A DNA stretch of 64,000 nt. Source: Delphinapterus leucas. Taxonomy: Eukaryota > Chordata > Mammalia > Artiodactyla > Monodontidae. The stretch is taken from contig NW_022098001.1 of the NCBI RefSeq assembly GCF_002288925.2, positions 839,205 through 903,204 on the forward strand, written 5' to 3'. The notes under the pieces were generated by a model. That model ran no database searches. It was given only the letters and a program-made list of their open reading frames with translations, and was not told where the DNA came from. How positions within the stretch are numbered: position 1 is the stretch's first letter; each line of letters opens with the position of its first letter. The position numbers and the translations under genes were made by a program. Positions 12,601 through 24,660 of this stretch are shown in pieces.

Positions 12601-13999
12601 TAGACAATGTACCTTCTATGGTCTCACTGGAATTCTAAAGACAAACAAAGGAGGTGAATTTCACTATTCCCATTTAACAGATGAGGCTCAACTGCTAGTG
12701 AAGTTCACATTCACTCACCCAGAAGTTAAAGAGACTGACCCCAAAGCCCAGGCTCTTCCCACACCACATCCCATTTAAGAAACCTCTTCTTAAATTTTAC
12801 ACTCATTGCCTCAGTTGATTTTTGAAACGCTCTCTAGATCACCAAACTGAGAAGTACACATCTTAAGCTACTTGCATTTTTACTCTGTCGAAATACTTTC
12901 TAGAACTGAGAAATGCTAATATAATCTAATTTTAAAATTAAAGTTTCCTTAAAAATTACTACAAAAATACAAAAACTTGAGACATAGCCGAAATAAGGTT
13001 CAGAACCATAAAGCAACCTACCCTCAGCGCTTTTGGACAAATGACATCTCTAGGAAGTCAACAGGAATGACAGCTTGGCTGTGTCAAGTGAAAAAGATTC
13101 ACCTACAATTTAAAAAAAATGCATTAGAAACTGAAAGATTAAATGTATCCTTCCTCCCTGTAATTCCATGTAAACTGCTGGCGAGATCTTTTCAGTAGAG
13201 TCACTATCTCACAAATTGTTAAATAAGCCAAGCCAAAATCTATGTTGGTACACACTAAACAAGTCACTAATTGCTGTATTTCTAAAACTATATTTTTGAA
13301 TGTTTTTAATACCAAAATTTGAAACACCATATAATCTAGTACAGTACAGAATATCCTCAAATTAAGTTTGTAAATCTCTGAAGTAGGTTAAGGTATATCA
13401 CAAGGCTCCAAAAATAAAACCACCTGACCTCGCTTAAATTTGAAAAACCAAAGTTCGGTAGCGGCAAGAGAAGGGGAACTAGAAGTAGAACGTGAGAGCT
13501 GGCGAACACTGGACCATCTAAGGCAACTCAAAGTCAGGCCCTCAAATACCACTGAGGCTCTTACAAAGGCAGAGTAAAGTCTCCTGAAAGGCTCAAAAGG
13601 AACGAGTTTCGTAACTAAAATGTTTTAACTTCAGATTACCCACTTGAAATTGTCTGATAAAAAAAAATCATACCCACTGTACAGATGCGAAAAACAACAG
13701 GAGCGTTTTCAGGTTGCACAATCCGACGCCATATGTACGGCGTTTGGTGAAAACGCTCTCAATTGCTCCAAGTGGGTGCCAAGTGGACTGGGACTTGGAT
13801 TTTAGAAAAATCTGCTTGGGAAGGAGCAAGGCCTGTAGAGGAAGGGCAGGAAGAACGGGCAAATTTCCCTGTGGGGGACGAATCTGGGGACCCGGGAATT
13901 CCGGTTGGAGCCCCGCAGCACGGTCTCCCACGCGTGAAACCGCATGGTGAGGGCTGCACGCCCGGGGCCCGCTCCGGGTCGCGGTTCCCTCACCCCAGA

Positions 14000-14012
14000 G
14001 GTCACCCTGACC
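14000..14012. promoter_or_regulatory. Perfect palindromic oestrogen response element
   Basis: GGTCACCCTGACC matches the 13-bp consensus GGTCAnnnTGACC with no mismatch in either half-site. It lies in the EBAG9 CpG island, about 220 bp downstream of the proposed exon-1 donor in the direction of transcription. EBAG9 was named for its discovery through an oestrogen-receptor-binding genomic fragment, so a conserved ERE is expected here. Confidence 0.85.
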
Positions 14013-14231
14013 CGGAAACAGTACCATAGAGTGGCAGTCGGCCTCGGTGGGGCGAAACCGGGTGGAGGGCCGAAAAGGAAGGTGGGAGGGCGGGAAGTGC
14101 GGGGCAGAGACGAGGGCTAACTGGGGAAGGGCAGAGGACACCCCCCCCCCCCCCGCCAAGACCCGGGTCCGGATCGGGATGGGGGTGGGGGAGGGAAGGC
14201 CCTCGAGGGCGCGCGAGCCGCACACACTCAC

Positions 14232-14460
14232 CTGCCCCTCCCCCTCCCCGCCCGCCCGGCGGAGGCTCCGAGCTGCCGCGGGCTGCGCGCGCACACAGGG
14301 CGCGCGCACGCGCGCTGCCGGTCGCTTCCTCGAGCTTGCGCTCCGCCGGTTCAGTCCCAGCCCCGCTCATTCAAAGCCGGGCGCGCGCTCCGTCTCAGCC
14401 GCCGCTGCCGCCGCGCAGCTGCCATAGTCGCCCCCTCGTCGGGAAACCCTCCCCCAGTCC
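14232..14460 (-). other. EBAG9: Probable non-coding first exon of EBAG9 (right end approximate)
   Basis: On the minus strand a strong donor, GGGGCAG|GTGAGTGT, ends an exon at 14232 inside the CpG island. No start codon is needed here, because the EBAG9 ATG sits 15 nt into the next exon. Two inverted CCAAT boxes at 14548 and 14590 would put the transcription start around 14,430-14,480. An alternative first exon starting near the ERE at 14,000 (possible donors near 13,990 or 13,671) cannot be excluded. Confidence 0.55.
14303..14314. promoter_or_regulatory. NRF1 consensus site
   Basis: CGCGCACGCGCG fits the NRF1 palindrome YGCGCAYGCGCR. It sits inside the proposed EBAG9 first exon, where NRF1 sites often occur in TATA-less CpG promoters. 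The match is by sequence only. Confidence 0.6.
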
Positions 14461-14547
14461 CACCTCCTGCCTCTCCTTAGCCCTCGAAGGCGGCTCTCAG
14501 TAGTCCCAAACTCTTGTTTCCGCACCCCGCCCCAGGTCCTGTCTGGC

Positions 14548-14594
14548 CCAATAGGCGAGAGGCTGCGGGTCCGGCGTCGGGGCTGAGAGCCAAT
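14548..14594 (-). promoter_or_regulatory. Pair of CCAAT boxes (NF-Y type)
   Basis: CCAAT occurs at 14548-14552 (GGCCCAATAGG) and again at 14590-14594 (GAGCCAATGAGC), 42 bp apart. Both read ATTGG relative to EBAG9. Paired NF-Y sites 60-120 bp upstream of a start are common in TATA-less promoters, and this spacing supports a start near 14.45 kb. Confidence 0.6.
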
Positions 14595-16117
14595 GAGCGT
14601 TGGGGGGCGGGGTGAGTGGCGGAGGCCGGCGTGGCGGCTGCCTGGGCTTGGTCAGGAGTAGAATTTTTGTGACCGTTGCTGGCTATACAGACTGTTTTTT
14701 TGCTGAGTGTCTGGGCTCGTCCCGTGTTGCTCTAGTTTCTATACACAGTGCCTCCGCTCCAACCATGACCCCTTTCCTTAAATCCACAGAATCCCCCTAC
14801 CAGATGGGACCAAGAGAAATACGTGTTTAGATTGCAAAAAATGAGGGAGTCGTAGCTGTCTCAAAATGATGGATCTGGCCAGATCTCAATCATTCCACAA
14901 CTTTAGGGGTGCGAAGCGCTGAGTTTAGTTCAGAATTTAGGCTCCTGCTGGTAATTTTTGATTGAATTTCCTTTAACTGGAAGTTAAAAAGTGGCACTTC
15001 ACCGTGTCCCTGCATTTGTTCCTGGCTTACCGAGCTAGCCACTCTTCCAAATTAAGGTGTTCTTTTTCTATGGTTCTGTCTTTGAAGCCTGATTGTTTTT
15101 TGTTTCTTTTCATCCTGTATGCTGTTAAAAGGCTAGGATCCTTTGCTATTGTGGGTAAGGGGCCCTCAGAAAAGTATCTGCTCCACTGTTGTAAAGTGAC
15201 TGGTGAGGGAGGTTAGAAGTTTATATTGGTCAAAGACTGAAAGCTGTTCATGCAAATTGTTCCTCAACCAGCCTTTTTTTTTTTTTTTTAAACCTCTTTT
15301 TTGGCTACAACTACCTTCTTTCTGTCACCCTGACCAGCACTTACCTACCCACTTAAATTTCCAGTACCTCCACCCCCTCCCCCCACCCCAGTCTATACCA
15401 CATTTCTATTAATAATTTAACTTGTTTATCCTCAGGAGGGGAAGAAAAAGAATGTTTATTACTTTGCTCTGGAATTATTCTGTGTAACCTTGGATGAGTT
15501 ATTATATCCCTAAACTTCAGTTTCCTCATCAGTAAAGTGGCCATAATAGTGCCTACTTCATGGCCAATGCTTACAAAGCTCTTAGGGCAGACCCTGGTGC
15601 ATAGCAAGCATTCTTAAATAAGAGCTGTTACTGCCTGCTACTAGTACTACATTACTACTAAATCATTCCCAGTAACTACAGCTCCCTAAGTCCACTCGAC
15701 CCTCCACAGTCCCTTAAACGCCTGTTCTAGCCCTTAAACTCTTCAAATGCCTAAATTCCAATAATTCAAAATTTCTAGAATTTTTTTTTGATTCCCCAAA
15801 TCAAAAATCCAGGCTAGTTTACATCTTGATATGAGCATGTTTTCAAAATGCTTTTCCTTAGTGATGTGTACCTTTGCTTCAAGTTATTTATTATACCCCT
15901 ATGGTCTTTTCTTCCTTTTCTTTTTTAATTATTCCTCAGTTTTCTTTATTAAATTTTCCATTTGCAAATGAAACAAAAGGTACATATTTTTCCAGAAACA
16001 AAGTGAATACTTGTTTTCCAGCACAACAACAAAACAAACAGAAAGCTTGCTAAAGACTGCAAACTTAAAATTTACTTTAAAAATACCTATAAAAGAATAC
16101 TTAAAAATCATCTTTAG

Positions 16118-16330
16118 GGCTTTCCTGGTGGCGCAGTGGTTGAGAGTCCGCCTGCCCGATGCAGGGGACACGGGTTCGTGCCCCTGTCCGGGAAGATCCC
16201 ACATGCCGCGGAGCGGCTAGGCCCGTGAGCCACGGCCGCTGAGCCTGCGCGTCCGGAGCCTGTGCTCCGCAACGGGAGAGGCCACAACAGTGAGAGGCCT
16301 GCGTAACGCAAAAAATAATAATAATAAAAT
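16118..16330 (+). repeat. CHR SINE, short subfamily
   Basis: GGCTTTCCTGGTGGCGCAGT head, GCCGCTGAGCCTGCGCGTCC body and an A-rich tail. Perfect 15-bp duplication AAAAATCATCTTTAG at 16103-16117 and 16331-16345. Confidence 0.96.
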
Positions 16331-18486
16331 AAAAATCATCTTTAGTTGTTGAGTAGTAATCCCACAATTGGGGATAAGTGCCAATAATTTGGGGTCTTGC
16401 TTGGGGACAACTCTTGGCAGTGTGCAATTTGCAGTCCTGTTCTCTGCCCAAGGCTTGGGTGGAGTGGGGAGGAGGACCACCAAATGTCAAGTGGGAGGGG
16501 CATAAGGGATAGAACCTGATATATGAAATATTTCTTTTTGGATTGCCTCTTTTTCATGGGATACAGTTAATTATACCTGCTCTGTGTCAGGACCATTTTG
16601 CCCACTTTAAGTCTTCTGATTTGCCTGCCCAATCCCCAATCACCAGCTTGATTATTTTCATTCTATCAGCTTCCAACACACCACTTAACTCTCACAGTTC
16701 AAAGCCTGGATAGGCTTCCTTGTTCTGAATTCTCCAGCTGGCTCTGAGTAGTGTCTTGTCAACTGACCTCCCATCCCTGCCTGGGAGGTAGGGCAGACCT
16801 TGCAAACACAGCCCAGGGCTTCCAGGTCTTTCCCAACTCAGTTCCCTGGCTTTTCACTGAAGGGATGGTTTTTTCCTTAAGCACAATCTTAGACCTGCTG
16901 TTCTGACTTGGACATTAGTGGCTTTTTATTGATGAGCAGCTGTTCACGGTTGAATACGGATTGTAAAGTCACATTCATTTCTTGATCAAGCAAAACAAAG
17001 CCTTGTAGCTTATAGAGTGACAGTTTTGAACAGATACATTTGAAAGCAAAGGATTATCTGGTGATAATTTTAATGGATTGATTTATTGATCTTTCTTTTC
17101 TAGAGAATTTTGCTTGCTTTCAAAATAGTACATTTTAATGTTATGGAAAACCATAATTTATTTCTTAATATCCATAATCACCATTTAAGAGTTAGGATCA
17201 ATTGCTTAATAGAGAAACCAAAAACCCTGAAGCAGCTTTTTAATTTCTTTTCTATTAAAAGAAAATTAACATTCTGTGAAGGATTTAAATAAATATGTTT
17301 CATCATTATTTCTATAGCATATCTTCAATTAGTAGTAATTTTTATTGCTAAATACAGGAAGACTCAAGGTTTAAGAATAATTAAGAGTTAACCAAGTCCC
17401 TTCAGAAGATGTCTGGATAGGAATGGAGAAAAATAATCCATGTCTTATTTTCAGAAATGGATTCATATGAAAAAATGGGGTGAACTCTTCATTATTATGT
17501 TTCAGTAGTGAGGTTCAGCAGTGTAATACCTCTTGGCACTGTCCATATTGTTATCAGAGCTATAATATAATTCAGCTATATTATGAGTTAAGTAGACTTG
17601 ATCTGAGCAGACCTGGCAATCTAATGCCATTTACTATTTCTAACAGTAAATATGATTCATTCAACCAATATAACATAACAGTTTATAACATGACTAACAT
17701 GTGAATTGAAAACTTAAAGCAACACTGAATCAACAATGAAAGCTTACTCCATTCAGCTATAGCATGATGGACATTATGGCTTTGATCTTGAACAAGTCTG
17801 AGCCTTTTCTCACCTGCAAAATCAGGCTAATAATTCCTGCCTTATGGATTTATTTGTCAAAGTAAGTGGCATAATGTACATGGAAATGTGTTGGAAACAA
17901 AGCAATAAAATCAATGAACGCTCTTAGATGTACAGGTTTATCCTCTTCAAGTCCCTGAATCTTCTTTTAGCTCACAACAAGGAATAGTGCTTCTAAGGAG
18001 AACAGAGGTGAATTTTGTGTCATCAGCAAGCAGAAATAGACATATTTATTAGTAACACGTTAAAAAGGGGAAAAGAGGAAGGAACACTCAACTTTGAAGC
18101 TGTGCTCTGAGTTCACCCCCCACCTCCTTTGCCTCTTTGCTTTAAAGATATAGGGTGAAAGAGCAGCTATTAGAACAAAATCACCTACAGCCCTACCCTT
18201 CCCTCTTCACGCTGTTTCTCACTACTCACTGGATATTTTTCTCAAAATACTATCTGTTGCCAAATTTCGTCCATTTTTTCTTCTCAGTGTCTATTATTTT
18301 AGCACACCAGGATTATCATAATGATCTTTGATCCTCTAGTTCAGCTCAGTACGTCACCGTATGATTAATAGAAATATTTTTCAAGCACATACTTCTTCAT
18401 GCTAACGCTCCTGTTCAAAATAGAGATTTGTTGTTGTCCATTAATGCAAATTCACTTAGGCGGATACTGTCTCGATTTTTGCTTTT

Positions 18487-18617
18487 GGTTTTTTTTTTTT
18501 TTTTGGGCTGCGCAGTTTGTGGGATCTTAGTTCCCCGAACCAGGGATCGATCCCGCGGCCCCTGCAGTGGAAGCAAGGAGTCTTACCCACCGGACCGCCA
18601 GGGAAATCCCTTGACTG
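18487..18617 (-). repeat. Short tRNA-type SINE, older CHR-like relative
   Basis: Poly(T), then GGGCTGCGCAGTTTGTGGG, TTCCCCGAACCAGGGATCGA and an end CCGCCAGGGAAATCCC. This is a shorter, diverged form without the CTGAGCCTG block. TTGCTTTT flanks it on both sides. Confidence 0.85.
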
Positions 18618-19713
18618 TTGCTTTTTAATCTCTTAATTTCAAAGTGCTGCTCTTGGATCCTTCTCTGACCACCTCTGGCCCTTTAAAATATTAGACATAT
18701 CAGCAATTCTTGTTAAAGGTATCTGTCTAAGATGTACATTTCATACAGTGAAAATTACCTTCTCAGAGTGAAATATGTATTCCTTGCTCTAATTTTTATT
18801 TGAAATTAAACCCTTTATAAGTGAGAATTAAATCCATATTATAATCATCCTAGAAGTTTTCAGTATAAAGAACTTATTTATTTTCTCTCTTCCTAGGGAG
18901 AATTTACATGTATAAAGGATCATCTGCTTAAATACATACATTACTCTCAAGAAAAACCAAAGGAAAATATCTTGCCACATAGCCAGACACACTCATAAGT
19001 ATCCTGCCCAAAAGGAATTATTTTTTTCTGCTCATAGGCACAGAGCCCATTACCATGGCAATCGTAACTAGTGGTCTCTAACTGGGTGTGAATTTTATAC
19101 ACTGTTATTTGAAATGTTAAGGCAGTAAGTCAAGGTAAAGTGCAATTTCTGTTATATTTTGGTAGGGTTTCTTTATCTCAAAAATCTCATAGAGGAAGTT
19201 TCATCATGCTGTCTATTCACTTGCTTAATTAAACAGTTTACTCAACCCTTACCATGGGCACAGTGTGTGCTAAGCATGTTAGAGGAATCAGAACACACAG
19301 CCCTTAACTGAAAGGAATTTCCCTAATAAAATCAGCTTGTCAAGGGTAAACAGAATTCCTGGAAGAACAGTTTTTCCTAAAGAGCTTTCTAATTTTAGCA
19401 TGATCTGATCATAATAACTAGAGTAGTGTATCAGAGCCTGCAACTAGTGTGGTAAGAGGTTTGTAACTGGGCAGACTGCCCACAAGTATTCGAGTATCAA
19501 TACCTACTATAACGCTGACAGCAGGCCCCTTCTTTTTTGGTCTTACACATTGTGTCTGTAGCTACTCTCTGGGGAGGCCAAGTTGGCAGGGATAAATCTT
19601 TATGTTTCTTTCACTAGAGATTGAACACTTCTTGTCAGCTGGTGGCAACCTGAGGAAGCTGAAAATGTCCACTGATGAGAATGGAAGAAGGGTGTGACCC
19701 TCCAATGGTTTCT

Positions 19714-20077
19714 TTTTTTTTTTTTTTAATGTTTTTAAATTTATTTATTTATTTTTGGTTGTGTTGGGTCTTTGTTTCTGCGCGCGGGCTTCCTCTAGTT
19801 GCGGCGAGCCGGGACTGCTCTTCGTTGCGGTGCGCGGGCTTCTCATTGCGGTGGCTTCTCTTGTTGCAGAGCACAGGCTCTAGGCATGCGGGCTTCAGTA
19901 GTTGCAGCAAGTGGGCTCAGTAGTTGTGGCTGGTGGGCTCTAGAGCACAGACTCAGTAGTTGTGGCACATGGGCTTAGGTGCTCCACGGCATGTGGGATC
20001 TTCCCGGACCAGGGACCAAACCCGTGTCCCCTGCATCGGCAGGCGGATTCTTAACCACTGGGCCACCTGAGAAATTC
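19714..20077 (-). repeat. CHR SINE, long subfamily
   Basis: Poly(T) at the left, repeated TCAGTAGTTG units, and a head ending in GGCCACCTGAGAAATT. Perfect 16-bp duplication CCCTCCAATGGTTTCT at 19698-19713 and 20078-20093. Confidence 0.96.
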
Positions 20078-20190
20078 CCCTCCAATGGTTTCTGATGGGT
20101 TTCCCAAACCAAATACACATGGATTCAGATCAAGGTTTAAGCATCTCTGTTTTGGAGGATACAGATAATAACTTCAAAAGTGTATGAGCT

Positions 20191-20498
20191 GGAACTTCCC
20201 TGGTGGTGCAGTGGTTAAGAATCTGCCTGCCAATGCAGGGGACACGGATTCGAGCCCTGGTCCGGGAAGATCCCACATGATACAGAGCAAATAAACCCGT
20301 GCGCCATGACTAGAGCCTACGCTCTAGAACCCGCGAGATGCAAATACTGAAGCCCACACTTCTAGGGCCTGTGCTCCACAAGAGAAGCCACCGCAGTGAA
20401 AAGACCACGCACCGCAACGAAGAGTAGCCCCCGCTCACCGCAACTAGAGAAAGCCCTTGTGCAGCAACCAAGACCCAACACAGCCAAAAAAAAAAAAA
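20191..20498 (+). repeat. CHR SINE, long subfamily
   Basis: GGAACTTCCCTGGTGGTGCA head and poly(A) end. GTATGAGCT flanks at 20182-20190 and 20499-20507. Confidence 0.95.
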
Positions 20499-20906
20499 GT
20501 ATGAGCTATTTGAAACAATTTCCTTGCCCTGGCATTGCCTCTGCCCACCTTCCCCTGTAGAAAGGATGAATTCCCTATTCTCTTGTTCCTTTCATGTTTT
20601 GCCACCTCAGGAATCTGATGAAACCAGGAGATGTATCAGTTAGGATTAGGACTCTGGCAGGGTAGCAATGAAACCCTGAAACAGCAAAGGCTGGTATGGT
20701 CAGGGGCCCAAACTCTTTTTACCTGAGTTCTCTATACCCTCCCCAAAGGGGCTGGCATTTGTTTTCCTGGTGCAAGGAGACGTCTTGCTCCATTAGGCGG
20801 GAAAAACAGGAAAGGATGCAGAAGGGCAAAGGGATGCATAATAGCCATCTTTTAAGGAAAGTTCCTAGAATATGCCACAAAATTGTTTATAAAAACTCAC
20901 TGTACA

Positions 20907-21119
20907 GGGCTTCCCTGGTGGCGCAATGGTCCACCTGCCGATGCAGGGGACACGGGTTCGTGCCCCGGTCCAGGAAGATCCCACATGTCGCGGAGCGGCT
21001 GGACCCGTGAGCCATGGCCGCTGAGCCTGTGTGTCCAGAGCCTGTGCTCCGTAACGGGAGAGGCCACAACCGTGAGAAGCCCGCGTACCACACACAAAAA
21101 CAAAAACAAAAAAAAACCC
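20907..21119 (+). repeat. CHR SINE, short subfamily
   Basis: GGGCTTCCCTGGTGGCGCAA head, with a short deletion after it, and a CAAAAACAAAAA tail. CTCACTGTACA flanks at 20896-20906 and 21120-21130. Confidence 0.96.
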
Positions 21120-21209
21120 CTCACTGTACACAAATTGGTCATTTCTCGCTGCACTCACTGCTGAGAAAGTCTTTGTTCTTCGTGGCCCTGTACCTGGCCA
21201 GTGTTTCTA

Positions 21210-21810
21210 ATAATTAACACTCACATTGTGTTCATTACATGCTAGGTACTGTTCTGGTACAATACGGAGCCTAATGGTTTATGGGCCAGCGAATGACATA
21301 ATACAGGCAACATTATGGTTATAACAATAACAGGAGTGGCTACCTTTTACTGAGAGCTTACCACCTGTTGGGCACTGGGTTAGGTGCCTTATATATGATA
21401 ATCGGTCCTCAAATACCACATTGCAAGGTAGATATTTCCCACATTTTATAGGTGAAGATACTGAAAATAAAGGAGGCTAAGAACTTGCCTGAGGGCATAG
21501 AGGTGGTAAAATTTAAACTAGAATTTGAACATAAATTTGGACCTAAATATGTTTTTCTGAAAACTCTCTTCACAGTGAAACACTTTCTCCTGCTTGGGGA
21601 AAAGTGGGAGGCAATTAAATGTTGGAGCTGAGATCTGGAGTTAGATTTGAATCCCAGCTTTACCATTAAAAGCTCTGTGAACTGGGGCATTTAATTTAAT
21701 CCTTTTATGTATTGTTTCCTCATCTGGAAAAGGGGATAATATCTTCATAGCATAAATGTAAGGAAAGAGTCCACGTAGAACACTCAGTGTAGTAAAGATG
21801 TGGTAAATCT
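21210..21810. repeat. Cluster of MIR remnants
   Basis: At least two decayed MIRs: one about 21,330-21,545 with GAGAGCTTACCACCTGTTGG, and one about 21,610-21,810 with TTTCCTCATCTGGAAAAGGG. A third fragment near 21,210-21,280 is weaker. Confidence 0.65.
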
Positions 21811-22335
21811 TTAATTATTGTTATTGTTATTACTATTAGTAGTAGTACTAGTAGTATTTTAGCTAGCACTCTTCAGGATAAAATGGAGAAGAGGTAAAAG
21901 TAGGTAGACCACCTAGAAATCATTGCAATGATCAGAAGGTGGTGCAGCTGAGAAAAGAGTAGAGACAATAGTACAAGAAATACATGTTTTACTTATTATC
22001 AGAAATACAGGAAGATATTCTTACTACCTCTTTATTCTCTCTTCCTTATATTGACCAAAATGGGAACATCATACTTACTTTACGAATCTTTCAGATCCTG
22101 GAGAAACAGTACTAACACACAAAGTATTTTTAAATGACTTGCTCAATAGCTAAATACCCACTTGTTACGTTTAGAAGTACTTTTTAAAATTTAAACACAA
22201 ATTTCTAAGGCAGGATTGTTCACAGAAATATTATTAAAAAAAAAAAAAAAGTGGCCAGCTTGTGAATGAAGGCTATGTGAAGCCATATTGCCCACGGATT
22301 TTTAACAATTAGGCATTTTAAAAACTAGTAGTTAA

Positions 22336-22570
22336 TACCAAACGTAAAATAGATAGCTAGTGGGAAGCAGCCGCATAGCACAGGGAGATCAGCTCGGTGC
22401 TTTGTGACCGCCTGGAGGGGTGGGATAGGGAGGGTGGGAGGGAGGGAGACGCAAGAGGGAAGAGATATGGGAACATATGTATATGTATCACTGATTCACT
22501 TTGTTATAAAGCAGAAACTAACACACCATTGTAAAGCAATTATACTCCAATAAAGCTGTAAAAAAAAAAC
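22336..22570 (+). mobile_element. L1 3' end, severely 5'-truncated
   Basis: L1 3'UTR from ATAGATAGCTAGTGGGAAGC to ATTATACTCCAATAAAGCTG plus poly(A). Perfect 14-bp duplication AAACTAGTAGTTAA at 22322-22335 and 22571-22584. Confidence 0.95.
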
Positions 22571-22854
22571 AAACTAGTAGTTAAAATTGTAATTTATCTG
22601 GCATAAATAATTATGGGTATGTACTATAATAACTTTAGAAAAATTTTAAAAGCAGACAGGCAGAAACCTAAAGAAGTTAAATCAGGAACTTTTTAACAAA
22701 GTCTGTGGCCAAGAAGCAAAAATTTAGAAATTCCTTTTATTCTCAAATGACTTGTATTAGTGAAACCCAGTCCCCTTAAAAGCGAGCTCCCCTGCGAAGT
22801 TTATGGTTAATCTATCTAAAACCTTATTCCCTTTCTTGTCCCATCCCTGTTCCC

Positions 22855-23450
22855 CTCAGGATGGAGGAGTATCAAAGAAAAAGGGGGACTGAAACCAAGC
22901 AGGACCCTGTGGGGCCTTCCCAGGTACAAAAGTCCCTCCCTGTCCCCCATTTCTTATTTGCAGAAAAAAGGCTTTAGGCTTCTAGGCCTTTGCTAAGTTC
23001 CAAAGAGCAGACTGGAGCAGTTGATGATTAGAACAGAGTCACAAGACTCGACTCCTAGTTCCTGCTGAAGGAATATAAACAACAATCAGATGCATATCTA
23101 TGAGTTGTTCAGTAAAAACTAAGACCCCCACCCCCCACCCAGTGGAGGATGGTGACTCCGTGCTGACTACAAGCACATACACCCCAGACTGACTGGAGCC
23201 ACCAACCAACGAGATTCCGGAAACATCACCTCCCCACCAACCAATGAGCCAGAATGTCCCGGAGCTGATCAGGCATCCTAAGACCCTCTCCCCTAACACT
23301 TGCTTAAAAGCCATCAGGGAGTTTGGGAGTCTTCTGAGCTGCCCTTTCTCTTTGCTTGGCACCCTGCAAATAAATCCTTACTTTGCAGCAAACATCCCCT
23401 GTCAGAGTTTGGCTTTTTGTGCTGCAGGCCCACAAGCCCTTGCTCTGTTA
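22855..23450 (+). mobile_element. Solo-LTR-like remnant of an endogenous retrovirus (class uncertain)
   Basis: The signals come in LTR order: CCAAT at 23241, a TTAAAAG TATA-like box at 23304, AATAAA at 23369, then a short U5-like stretch. GC content is above the surroundings. No gag, pol or env sequence adjoins it. I could not fix the terminal TG/CA or a target duplication, so both limits are estimates. Confidence 0.5.
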
Positions 23451-23485
23451 CGTTTGAAAAGTTCTTTATTAAAAATCTATGGAAA

Positions 23486-23698
23486 TTTTTTTTTTTTTTT
23501 TCGGTACGCGGGCCTCTCACTGTTGTGGCCTCTCCCGTTGCGGAGCACAGGCTCCAGACGCGCAGGCTCAGCGGCCATGGCTCACGGGCCCAGCCGCTCC
23601 GCGGCATGTGGAATCTTCCTTCCCGGACCGGGGCACGAACCCGCGTCCCCTGCATCGGCAGGCGGACTCTCAACCACTGCGCCACCAGGGAAGCCCCA
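23486..23698 (-). repeat. CHR SINE, short subfamily
   Basis: Poly(T), CGGTACGCGGGCCTCTCACT, and reverse head ending CCACCAGGGAAGCCCC. ATGGAAA flanks at 23479-23485 and 23699-23705. A 4-bp TTCC duplication lies near 23,620. Confidence 0.94.
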
Positions 23699-24299
23699 AT
23701 GGAAAATTTTTGACAAAAAGTTTCCAGTGGACTGGATTAAAACTTGAGGTAAGGAAGGACTACAGATAGTGGCCAATTTTGTGGCTTTCACAGTGTTCAG
23801 ATGTGAAGAATATTTTTGCATCTCCCAGAAACCGAATGTAGGAATTTGTTCCATAGATGCTACAATTGTAGTTCTTGGAATTCAGTTTTCTCAGTGAAAG
23901 GAAATGTCCTGAAATGGAGAGTAAACTGAATTTGCATTAGAAAACTTGATTTTTAAGTCTTTCTTGTTGGGTCTCTCTGTCCTCCTCCCCATTTGAGTGG
24001 TAGAGCTTTCTCATACCTCTGAGGTTGGAACGGAGGGAAGTATGAGAGTCCTCAATTAACCAGTGGTGTGGTCTAATTCGTGCTCTCTGGACATGAAAGC
24101 TGTTCCTACTGAAGGGAGTGTACTGGTGCTCCAGTAACATGAGACGGCTTCTTGATTTCCCCGTGCTCCATGCTTCATTCATCCACTAAACAGTGAGTCT
24201 GCATCTACTAGTGCCAGACATTTCGTAAGAGGGCAAGAGAAATGCTTACTAAGGAAGAGCCTTACTGCCTTCAAGGAACTCACTATCTAATGGTATTTC

Positions 24300-24660
24300 A
24301 GCCTTTGTTCTTACCCCCACAGCTTCTGTCAGGACACTCTTCCTTGGCTAATCTCATGCTTTATTCCTTACCACTCATCTCAGGCATCATATTCTGCAAT
24401 CTGTCCCTCATCCATCTCCATCCTCACAGGATGCTCCTACCCCCAGCCAAGTGCCCCTCCTCTGTGCCCCTACAGCACCCTACGTCTCTTTCTGTCACAT
24501 ATGATACTGTATCTCTGTGTTTTGTGTATCACCCTTTCCACCACTATTTCCTCAACTACCTTGTAGATCCTTGGAAGGTGAAGACAGCATCTTATTCCTT
24601 GCAGTCTCACTAGAATGCCTGGTATCTAGCAAATGTTAAATAGATGTTTGTTTGACTGAA
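24300..24660 (+). repeat. L2 3'-end remnant
   Basis: Pyrimidine-rich body, then CTTGTAGATCCTTGGAAGG, ATGCCTGGTATCTAGCA and GTTTGTTTGACTGAA, matching the end of L2. Confidence 0.75.

Larger units (their letters stand above)
4318..13650. other. Large 5' intron of EBAG9
   Basis: This intron holds a broken L1 with nested insertions (about 4.95-8.7 kb), a MIR (about 8905-9160), a CA microsatellite (9595-9638), more MIR-like remnants (about 11.9-12.1 and 12.34-12.77 kb) and a TG tract near 12,310. I saw no further exon in 9.2-13.6 kb. Confidence 0.7.
13650..14650. promoter_or_regulatory. EBAG9: CpG-island promoter of EBAG9
   Basis: About 1 kb of GC-rich, CpG-dense sequence stands out from AT-rich surroundings. 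It contains runs of CGCGC, GC-box-like GGGGCGGGG near 14,610, an NRF1 palindrome and CCAAT boxes, and no clear TATA box. Open frames of up to about 210 codons on both strands here are by-products of GC richness, not genes. It lies immediately upstream of, and around, the start of EBAG9. Divergent plus-strand transcription is possible but not supported by any exon I could recognise. Confidence 0.9.

Noticed and set aside
13668..14427. Overlapping frames of 70-213 codons on both strands around 14 kb
   Set aside because: They lie in a CpG island, where stops are rare by composition; no splice or protein similarity supports them, and the region is the EBAG9 promoter and 5'UTR.
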